Shown in pieces: positions 1 to 6,130 of a DNA stretch of 23,141 bases (positions are counted from its first letter, which is position 1; every line of letters begins with the position of its first letter). A program made the translations under genes and the position numbers. The notes under the pieces were generated by a model that searched no databases, was not told the DNA's origin, and saw nothing but the letters and a program-made list of their open reading frames with translations. Source of the stretch: an uncultured Lachnospiraceae bacterium (lineage in GTDB: Bacteria; Bacillota; Clostridia; Lachnospirales; Lachnospiraceae); assembly GCA_948665105.1 (NCBI GenBank), contig CAPNGW010000010.1, forward strand, positions 1-23,141, given 5' to 3'.

Positions 1-235
1 GCTGCCCCCCGTCACACGCCCCCTGTGATGACTGCTCTCCCGGCAATATAAAGTATTGCTCCAGCAGAAAAATAATCCTGTCCCAGCGCTTATATTTTTT
101 CAGCCTGGAACGGACCCTGTCCAGCTTTCTCTCCAGAAAATGCTTCACACGCTTGAGAAAACTAATAAAAGCCCCGTCTGCCAGATACTTTTTATAGAAA
201 CTGCTTCTTTTGATTGCTTCATAGATTTTTCTCAT
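1..235 (-). CDS. Unidentified protein, N-terminal part (runs off left edge)
   Basis: An open frame starts with ATG at 235, eight bases after the DUF2142 gene stop, with a GGAAGAG ribosome site just upstream, and stays open for 78 codons to the window edge. The visible part begins MRKIYEAIKR and is very rich in Lys and Arg, with aromatic residues scattered between them, so it looks like a basic cytoplasmic or membrane-surface N-terminus. No signal peptide, complete membrane helix or family motif is visible. The tight spacing says it is co-transcribed with rfbB and the DUF2142 gene and probably serves the same glycan. I do not recognise the family; a membrane polymerase or ligase with a basic N-terminal leader is possible but is only a guess. 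Confidence 0.7.
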   Translation of the reverse strand, partial: MRKIYEAIKRSSFYKKYLADGAFISFLKRVKHFLERKLDRVRSRLKKYKRWDRIIFLLEQYFILPGEQSSQGACDGGQ

Positions 236-243
236 ATCTCTTC

Positions 244-1626
244 CTATACCCAGTAACGCAGATACAACACCCGGACGGTGAGTACCATTGCCACTGCCAA
301 ATATCCCACCACAAGCCATATCTTCCAGTCTCTTTCCTTACCCTTCTGGGGTAATCCAAGAAAGGGCAGGACCAGGAAGGGAATAAAATAACGTCCCTGC
401 AAACCGCCGATATAGGGAATCTGATACAATGCTTCCCTGATATCGTAAGACACCTGGGTAGTCTCGGCGCCAAACAGCATAATGGTCACGATATGGTTCA
501 CCATGGACACTACCGTCAGTGCCGACAAAAGCAAAAAAATGCCCCAGACAAACAGCTTTCCTCTTCCCTTCAGACAGTAAGCGCTTTCCTCTGGCTTTCC
601 CCATACTGCCAGGACCAGAATCATTCCATAGCTAAAAAAGGCAAAGGCAAAGGGCAGAGGCACCTCCAGCCATCCAAACTGTCCCACACTGGAAGTAATC
701 AGGAATCTCCAGAAAGTCCGGGCGGTAGCGGTAAAAAGGTATGCGCTCCGCTTCCATTCCAGAAGCATCCCTGTCACCAGCCGTACCCAGTAATTGTCCC
801 GCACAATATAGAATCCCACAGCCGCCAGTACCAGAAGACCCAGCGCTGCCGGTATGCGGAAACGCCGTATTACCTGGCCGTCTATCTCAAAGCTTCCGAT
901 TTTTAAGGATATCTTATCCCTTGGCAGTAAAAATACCAGCAGCCCCAGAAATACGTAAGGCAGCTTAATATATGTGATAAAAAGGAGCAGTCCCAGAGTG
1001 AAGGCCACATCCCGCCAGCCCAGCCTTTCTTTGGTATAACGCATATGAAAAATATACGCCACAAAGAGAAAGCACAGCGGAATCAGCACCGCATCATAGC
1101 TTAGGGAGGATGCCTGCTGCATGGTCATGGGAAATACCATGAACATCAGAAGAATCTCCTTCTTAACCGGCATCAGCTTAAGAGCAAACCAGCAGACAGT
1201 CAGATAAAAAATCAAAGAAAAAAGCTCCCCCAGCTCCAGAACCCAAAATGTGGGAAGGCGAAAAAGCACTCCCAGCAAGATACCAAAGGCCGCCGGCCAG
1301 TGCTTCAGCAATGATAAATGAAGCCCCTTGGGCATGCACTCTGTCCAGTGATACCCCGGGGCCTTTGTCATGGCGTCCCTCCACTGTTCCAAATTTATTT
1401 TTTCCTCATACTGATAACGGATACGCTCCTCCTCCAGATTCATATCAGTCCGAAGCGTATCCGCCAAATCCAGATTTCCTTCTCCCGCTCCAATCAAGAG
1501 CACATGAGAATACTCATCCGGCGTCTGCCAGGGGGGAATCATAAAAGACAGGATGATTCCAAATAACAGCATCAGAACCATACAGCCTCTAATGGCCCCC
1601 TCCCGGCCCTTAAGCCATGTTTTCAT
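244..1626 (-). CDS. DUF2142 polytopic membrane protein, putative GT-C-type glycosyltransferase
   Basis: This is a 460-residue integral membrane protein with a basic N-terminus, a first membrane helix at about residues 14-31 and roughly ten further hydrophobic segments. Directly after the first helix is PPWQTPDEYSH (31-41). This resembles the PP-x-x-x-PDE-x-x-H signature of DUF2142 proteins, where acidic residues sit at the outer membrane face as in GT-C transferases that use polyprenyl-phosphate sugars. The role as a transferase of a lipid-linked sugar on the outer face is inferred from family and context. An in-frame GTG lies two codons upstream (1632); I chose the ATG at 1626, with GAGG ten bases upstream, but either could be used. 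It lies 19 bases after rfbB and 8 bases before the next gene, so it belongs to the rfbB transcription unit. A larger second member of the family is at 15219-17195. Confidence 0.85.
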   Translation of the reverse strand: MKTWLKGREGAIRGCMVLMLLFGIILSFMIPPWQTPDEYSHVLLIGAGEGNLDLADTLRTDMNLEEERIRYQYEEKINLEQWRDAMTKAPGYHWTECMPKGLHLSLLKHWPAAFGILLGVLFRLPTFWVLELGELFSLIFYLTVCWFALKLMPVKKEILLMFMVFPMTMQQASSLSYDAVLIPLCFLFVAYIFHMRYTKERLGWRDVAFTLGLLLFITYIKLPYVFLGLLVFLLPRDKISLKIGSFEIDGQVIRRFRIPAALGLLVLAAVGFYIVRDNYWVRLVTGMLLEWKRSAYLFTATARTFWRFLITSSVGQFGWLEVPLPFAFAFFSYGMILVLAVWGKPEESAYCLKGRGKLFVWGIFLLLSALTVVSMVNHIVTIMLFGAETTQVSYDIREALYQIPYIGGLQGRYFIPFLVLPFLGLPQKGKERDWKIWLVVGYLAVAMVLTVRVLYLRYWV

Positions 1627-1645
1627 TGTCACATTTCCTCACCGA

Positions 1646-2725
1646 CTATTTGTACATTTCCTCGTAGTACTTCTGGTAATCTCCGCTGGTGACATTCTTC
1701 ATCCATTCCTCATGCTCAAAGAACCATGCAATGGTTTTACGGATTCCCTCCTTGAACATGGTCTCCGGCTCCCAGCCAATCTCTGCCTTAATCTTGTCGG
1801 GAGCAATGGCATACCGGCGATCGTGGCCCTTACGGTCCTCCACATAGGTGATGAGGTCCGTGCTCACCAGCGCTTTTCTGGGGTCATCCTCCGGCAGCAT
1901 CTCCTGCAATGTCTCAAGGATGATATTGATAATCTCAATATTCTGCTTCTCATTGTGTCCGCCGATATTGTAGGTCTCCCCCAGCCGGCCTTTCTCCTGG
2001 ACCATGTCAATGCCCTTGGCATGGTCATCCACATACAGCCAGTCCCGGACATTCTTGCCGTCCCCGTATACCGGCAGCTTCTTGCCCTGCAGTGCGTTGT
2101 TGATAATCAGCGGAATCAGCTTCTCCGGGAACTGGTAAGGTCCATAGTTGTTGGAGCAGTTGGTAATATTCGCCGGGAATTTGTAGGTATCCACATAAGC
2201 CTTCACCAGGAAATCAGAGCTTGCCTTGCTGGCCGAATAGGGGCTATGCGGGTCATAGGGCGAGGTCTCATAGAAGAAGGCGTTGGCGTCATCCGGCAGA
2301 GAACCGTACACCTCATCTGTGGAGACGTGGAGGAATTTCTTCCCCTCCTTGTAGCTTCCATCCTTAAGCTCCCAGGATGCCTTTGCACAGTTTAACATAA
2401 CTGCCGTTCCCAGCACATTGGTCTGTATAAATACCTCCGGGGCCTTGATACTCCGGTCCACATGGCTCTCCGCCGCAAAGTGAACCACCCTATCGATATC
2501 ATTTTCCTCAAAAATCTTCATAATCGCTGCCTTGTCACAGATATCGGCCTTCACAAAGGTATAGTTGGGACGGTTCTCAATGCTCTTAAGATTCTCAAGA
2601 TTGCCGGCGTAGGTCAGCTTGTCCACGTTGATGATTCGGATTTCATTGTCGTACTTTTTGAACATATAGTGGATATAATTGGAGCCGATAAATCCGGCGC
2701 CGCCTGTTACTAAATAAGTTCTCAT
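1646..2725 (-). CDS. rfbB: dTDP-glucose 4,6-dehydratase
   Basis: The 359-residue cytoplasmic enzyme converts dTDP-D-glucose to dTDP-4-keto-6-deoxy-D-glucose, the shared precursor of dTDP-L-rhamnose and of the dTDP-3-amino-dideoxyhexose made by the ketoisomerase/aminotransferase pair at 18108-19638. It is an extended short-chain dehydrogenase/reductase with an NAD-binding TGGAGFIG at residues 7-14, the catalytic TDE at 136-138 and the YxxxK pair Y163/K167. Length and motifs are those of a complete RmlB. The start is ATG 2725 because a perfect AGGAGG lies seven bases upstream; an upstream in-frame start at 2743 has no such site. A candidate promoter is at 2779-2807, so the gene heads its own transcription unit, about 18 kb away from rfbD. 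No rfbA or rfbC lies in the window. Confidence 0.97.
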   Translation of the reverse strand: MRTYLVTGGAGFIGSNYIHYMFKKYDNEIRIINVDKLTYAGNLENLKSIENRPNYTFVKADICDKAAIMKIFEENDIDRVVHFAAESHVDRSIKAPEVFIQTNVLGTAVMLNCAKASWELKDGSYKEGKKFLHVSTDEVYGSLPDDANAFFYETSPYDPHSPYSASKASSDFLVKAYVDTYKFPANITNCSNNYGPYQFPEKLIPLIINNALQGKKLPVYGDGKNVRDWLYVDDHAKGIDMVQEKGRLGETYNIGGHNEKQNIEIINIILETLQEMLPEDDPRKALVSTDLITYVEDRKGHDRRYAIAPDKIKAEIGWEPETMFKEGIRKTIAWFFEHEEWMKNVTSGDYQKYYEEMYK

Positions 2726-2778
2726 GTGTTGTCCTCCTGACAATTATTATCATATTTTAATTTCTATATATTTCCTAT

Positions 2779-2807
2779 AGTCTACCATATGTGGTAAAAT
2801 TACTCAA
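2779..2807 (-). promoter_or_regulatory. Candidate sigma-A promoter of rfbB with an internal dyad
   Basis: Reading the minus strand, TTGAGT (2807-2802) is followed by a 17-base spacer and TAGACT (2784-2779), each matching four of six consensus bases, in the AT-rich 120-base gap between lepB and rfbB. The spacer and first -10 bases contain the dyad TACCACATATGGTA (2796-2783), with five-base arms TACCA/TGGTA around four bases, placed where a repressor would block polymerase. The promoter call rests on spacing, composition and position only. Confidence 0.45.
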
Positions 2808-2845
2808 CTAATTCTGTTTTTCTTTTAAAATCCCTATCTCCCCAC

Positions 2846-2872
2846 GTTACTGTTCACTCCGTGAACAGTAAC
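2846..2872 (-). terminator. Perfect 12-bp inverted repeat over the lepB stop codon, possible terminator
   Basis: The arms GTTACTGTTCAC (2846-2857) and GTGAACAGTAAC (2861-2872) are perfectly complementary, with a three-base loop, so the RNA of either strand would form a strong stem. The lepB stop codon lies inside the stem. On the minus strand the stem is not followed by an immediate U-run; the next bases are GC-rich and only then AT-rich. It could be a terminator, an RNA 3' end stabiliser or an attenuator between the lepB unit and the rfbB unit. Confidence 0.4.
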
Positions 2873-3342
2873 CTCCCCACTACCTTCCCGATAATGTCCA
2901 TCTGCCGGACGCAGCCAATCTCCTCATAACGGCTGTCCTTGCTGTGGGCCACATTGTCCCCCAGCACAAAGTATTCCCCTTCCTTCAGGGTCACCGGCTC
3001 TGCCGCAATGCCAGCAAATTCAATGCTTTTCCCCTCAAAGGCCTCTGTTCTGGCTACTCCGTTTAAGTACAGTGTTCCCTCTGTAATCTCAACCGTATCT
3101 CCCGGCCCTGCCGCGATTCGTTTTATCAGAATGCCCTTAAGGCCCTCACTTCGAAATGCCACCACGTCCCCTGCCTGTAAATCCTTGAAATTTTTGCGAA
3201 GGAGTACCAGCTGCCCGCTGTGAAAAGCCGGCTCCATGGAGTCCCCCTGAATCAGCGCAAGCTGGAGCCAGAAGGTGGATATGAGCCAGGCTGCCACGCC
3301 AATGGCTCCCAGCAACAAAATATATTTTTTGTATGGCTTCAT
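2854..3342 (-). CDS. lepB: Type I signal peptidase (S26 family)
   Basis: The 162-residue protein cleaves N-terminal signal peptides at the outer face of the membrane. It has a short basic N-terminus, one membrane anchor at about residues 7-24, the catalytic serine S35 in GDSMEP and the catalytic lysine K74 in ILIKRIAAGPGD, then the late conserved box GDNVAHSKDSR (128-138). This is the compact single-anchor form typical of Gram-positive bacteria. The ribosome site before ATG 3342 is weak. The gene lies 64 bases after a small gene whose product has a textbook signal-peptidase site, and two genes after the YidC fusion, suggesting it serves products of this locus. A housekeeping role cannot be excluded. 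Confidence 0.93.
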   Translation of the reverse strand: MKPYKKYILLLGAIGVAAWLISTFWLQLALIQGDSMEPAFHSGQLVLLRKNFKDLQAGDVVAFRSEGLKGILIKRIAAGPGDTVEITEGTLYLNGVARTEAFEGKSIEFAGIAAEPVTLKEGEYFVLGDNVAHSKDSRYEEIGCVRQMDIIGKVVGRLLFTE

Positions 3343-3406
3343 GGTTTTTTCGATAAAACCTGGTTGCCCCGGTTTTGCTCTTCCTTCATAGTAGTGTGGT
3401 ACGCCT

Positions 3407-3673
3407 CTATTCTTCCTTCATGGTGATATCGTCCGCTTCCACTTCCTTGTTCCGGTTCTCATCAAGTCCCAGCTTCTGATTCAGCTTCTTTTTTGTTCTC
3501 CTCCAGTAGATACCCACAACCGCCCCTATGGCAATGACGATACCGGCCACTGCCTGAATCACATAGGTGATTACAGAAGGATCGATATAGGCCTGTGCAT
3601 TCACTCCGAAAAGCAGCATAAACCCAAATCCAAAATACAATGCTCCACCCAGCTTTAACAAATTCTTCTTCAT
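3407..3673 (-). CDS. Small secreted/membrane protein with YIDPSV motif
   Basis: This 88-residue protein has a cleavable signal peptide (residues 1-28: basic MKKNLLK, hydrophobic core, AQA before the cut). The predicted mature N-terminus is YIDPSV, followed by a membrane helix at about 36-57, then WRRTKKK and an acidic, charged cytoplasmic tail. The predicted product is therefore a single-span protein with a very short outside N-terminus and a roughly 30-residue inside tail. Its ATG overlaps the stop of the YidC fusion gene in an ATGA four-base overlap, a sign of translational coupling. No known fold or function is recognised; similar short YIDP-starting membrane proteins are known near polysaccharide and sulfatase-like genes, but that is recollection, not a search. 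It could be a subunit or regulator of the fusion protein. Confidence 0.85.
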   Translation of the reverse strand: MKKNLLKLGGALYFGFGFMLLFGVNAQAYIDPSVITYVIQAVAGIVIAIGAVVGIYWRRTKKKLNQKLGLDENRNKEVEADDITMKEE

Positions 3674-5580
3674 AATTTCTGTTCTTCCTTTCTCTCTTTG
3701 ATGATTCTCTGCAATTCCTTCACAATATATTTTGCACCAACCTCTGCGCTTGTTCCCAGATTATATACGTATTCCTGTACAAGTGCCTGGATTCTGTCGT
3801 GATATTCCTGCTCTTTTGCAAACATCTGGGAAACCACTGACGCCGCTTCCCCGGCCTGCTCCGGCTTTATGGCCATTCCGATTTCATTCCGCATCCAGAT
3901 GTTGATGGGCTTCACATCAATCCTCTCATACTCCGGATTCATCACCTTCATTGGCGTGTCTATGAAAAGCACCGGCTTACTGGTGGTAAAGGCATACTCC
4001 AAGGAAATATCGGACCAGTCTGTTATCATCATATCCGCCTCAAACACAGTGTCGTTGGAAGAAAAATCCGTCTGAATCTCAATATTCTCATCCCCGGCAT
4101 ACCGTGTCCTTAGCTGCTCCATTCTCTCCGGCTGGTGCCGCACGTGCTGGGGATGGGGCCGCACCGTAATCTTATAATTCTCCTGCTTCAACCCGTCCAA
4201 AAGCTGCTCCAGACAGCTGTTGACAATATTTCCCTTCTGCCAGGAGGGCGCAATCAGAATCGTTTTTCTGTCAGACTTTTTCTTCTCCCGCTGCATATAA
4301 TCCTTACGCATATCATCCAGAAGGGAGTAGCCCCATTCCACAAGCTTCTTCTGGGGAAGCTTGTACACCTGCTCTGTCTGCCTTATCTCCTCTACATGAT
4401 GCTTACCGGTACAGAACACTGTATCAAAATGGTCTACACAGCCGGTGCGCATGGTCATATTAAAGCTGCCCATGCCGTGGGGAAGATGGATATACTGAAT
4501 ATCCTTGCGCAGATAGCTTCTCTTAATGTGATAATTCTCAAGGTCTGGCATGGTCATAACCATAATATCCGTGTCCAGTTTCATCATCAGAGTAATCAGC
4601 CGCTTTTCTCCAATATAGTAAGGCTTCAGCTTTTCTTCCTGCTTGCTCAGTTCAAACACGATATCATCCGGGTCACTGGTGATATAGTGGATTACAACAT
4701 TGGTGTTTCGAAGGAGGTACTCTATGGTTCCCTTGTAATACTTATAAAATCCGCTTTTTTCGGAATAAAACACCAGGTGCTTGTTCACAATGGAGAAGAA
4801 TCTTTTGTAATCTGCCCTCTCACGTTTACTGTCTGCATCCCCAAACAGCTTTTTCTTCTGTCCGCCAATGCCGGAAATCTCCTCCAGCTCCTTTTTACTT
4901 TTTTCAAGCTGCTCATAATCCACATATTTCCTGGGGTTAATGGCCCAGTTCAAAAGATATAGCTGGGCAATGGCCATCACATTGCTGGCCACCCAGTAGA
5001 GGGCCACACCCACCGATACAAACCATCCAAGATACAGAGAAAGGCCCACCGAGAATACCATGGTTCCGTATTTGTTCAGCTTGGACTGCTCTGACTGCAG
5101 GACGTTGCTTCTGTTCTGCGCCACACACAAAAGCCAGGCCGAGAAAGCTGCAATCACCGGAGATACCATCAGCCATCCGCCCTTATCCGCCGGCACCAGG
5201 CTTAAATCCGTACCCAGAAAGCCCATATGAATATCCGGATTCTGCATCCCCTCCTTAATCACGCCAATGACGCCGATTAACAGAACAATCTGAATAATCA
5301 TGGGAATCACGGAAGCCATGGGATTGTATTTCTCCCGCTTAAATATCTTTGCCTGCTCCTCCGCGATGGCATCCTTGTCACCGAAGTATTTCACCTTCAT
5401 AAAATTAATTTCCGGCTGCATTTTCACCATCTTGATGGAATTTTTCTGCACCCAGACGGACACCGGCAGAAGCACAAGCTTACTGATAAAGGTAAAGAGA
5501 ATAATGGCGGCTCCGTAATTACTGACAAGGGCATAGCATCCGTTCATGACCCAGCCCAATGCCTGATACAACAAGTTCAT
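3670..5580 (-). CDS. YidC/Oxa1 insertase domain fused to CDP-glycerol glycerophosphotransferase domain
   Basis: One uninterrupted frame of 636 residues carries two unrelated domains. Residues 1-215 look like a Gram-positive YidC: an amphipathic start, VSNYGAAIILF leading into the first helix, a positive groove residue K34 where YidC usually has Arg, the charged cytoplasmic hairpin (about 45-85) ending YNP, further helices at about 89-109, 137-155, 171-191 and 192-212, and the canonical ALYWVASN. There is no signal peptide or lipobox. A charged linker (216-255) leads to a Glyphos_transf domain with LPHGMG (H368), RPHP (474-477) and TDWSDISLEY (520-529). Five helices with N-out would place this domain in the cytoplasm, where CDP-polyols are. 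An excellent GGAGGAG lies seven bases before ATG 5580. The small protein gene overlaps its stop by four bases. Substrate and polymer are unknown; poly(glycerol- or ribitol-phosphate) synthesis is the family role. Confidence 0.93.
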   Translation of the reverse strand: MNLLYQALGWVMNGCYALVSNYGAAIILFTFISKLVLLPVSVWVQKNSIKMVKMQPEINFMKVKYFGDKDAIAEEQAKIFKREKYNPMASVIPMIIQIVLLIGVIGVIKEGMQNPDIHMGFLGTDLSLVPADKGGWLMVSPVIAAFSAWLLCVAQNRSNVLQSEQSKLNKYGTMVFSVGLSLYLGWFVSVGVALYWVASNVMAIAQLYLLNWAINPRKYVDYEQLEKSKKELEEISGIGGQKKKLFGDADSKRERADYKRFFSIVNKHLVFYSEKSGFYKYYKGTIEYLLRNTNVVIHYITSDPDDIVFELSKQEEKLKPYYIGEKRLITLMMKLDTDIMVMTMPDLENYHIKRSYLRKDIQYIHLPHGMGSFNMTMRTGCVDHFDTVFCTGKHHVEEIRQTEQVYKLPQKKLVEWGYSLLDDMRKDYMQREKKKSDRKTILIAPSWQKGNIVNSCLEQLLDGLKQENYKITVRPHPQHVRHQPERMEQLRTRYAGDENIEIQTDFSSNDTVFEADMMITDWSDISLEYAFTTSKPVLFIDTPMKVMNPEYERIDVKPINIWMRNEIGMAIKPEQAGEAASVVSQMFAKEQEYHDRIQALVQEYVYNLGTSAEVGAKYIVKELQRIIKERKEEQKL

Positions 5581-5601
5581 GGTTTATCTCCTCCAAGGTA
5601 T

Positions 5602-6120
5602 TTATTCTGCGCCTTCCCGGATATATTCCACTCCGGTTGGCATCAATGTGGACGTGTCCCAGGCTTCTCCGGTCTGGACATACTCATAGATATAGTCTTC
5701 CCTCAAATAGCGGCGCGTTTTTAAAGGCATTCACATTATAATCCCAGAAGGATTCCTGATTTTCAAACCATTCCCCGGACAAAATATGTGGGATCGCCAT
5801 CATGGTAAAGGGATACGCCCCCACGGTGTCGGGATAGTAGGTAAAATCCTCAAATATTTCCCGGTAGTCAGGGTTTTCCTCAAGCATGGGCGTGACAAAC
5901 CGGGCGTCCGCCGCATACACGCTCCAGTCCACCTCGGTTCCGTCCAGCGGAGGCAGATTCTTTACCAGAAAATTTCCCTGAATGTAAATTCATTCTTATT
6001 GCTGAAATACAGCTCCAAAGGTGCATACAGGAAGAACATAAACCCCGCTGCACAGGAAAGTATTACACCGGGCAATATTGCTCTCATCCCCTTTTTCTTT
6101 TGTACCTTCTCCATAATCAT
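5602..6120 (-). pseudogene. Remnant of a second LtaS/EptA-like phosphotransferase gene with three internal deletions
   Basis: The stretch is a colinear, collapsed copy of its neighbour at 6131-7789. It keeps four blocks matching neighbour residues about 11-46 (ending YFSNKNEF), 97-120 (QGNFLVKNLPPLDG), 207-277 (including the nucleophile region TVGAYPFTMM) and 518-552 (TGEAWDTSTLMPTG). The first junction (about 5978) shifts frame and brings a TAA, the second keeps frame, and the third (about 5712) shifts frame again, so no long protein can be made. The blocks differ from the neighbour at many residues (for example QMSIPFLF against MMAIPHIL), so it is an old, diverged paralogue that later decayed. 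ATG 6120 still has an AAGGGA site, 10 bases after the intact gene stop. An identical 34-base run occurs in both copies (5817-5850 and 7071-7104). Confidence 0.88.
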
Positions 6121-6130
6121 TCTCTATCCC

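Noticed and set aside
1553..2395. 280-codon plus-strand open frame
   Set aside because: It lies antisense to rfbB, whose motifs and ribosome site are clear, and has no domain or ribosome site of its own.
3355..3376. Hairpin AAAACC/GGTTTT between the small gene and lepB as a terminator
   Set aside because: The stem is only six AT-rich bases with a ten-base loop and no U-run, and lepB needs read-through because no promoter is seen.
4135..4962. 275-codon plus-strand open frame inside the YidC fusion gene
   Set aside because: It is an antisense shadow; the minus-strand product carries clear motifs over the whole interval.
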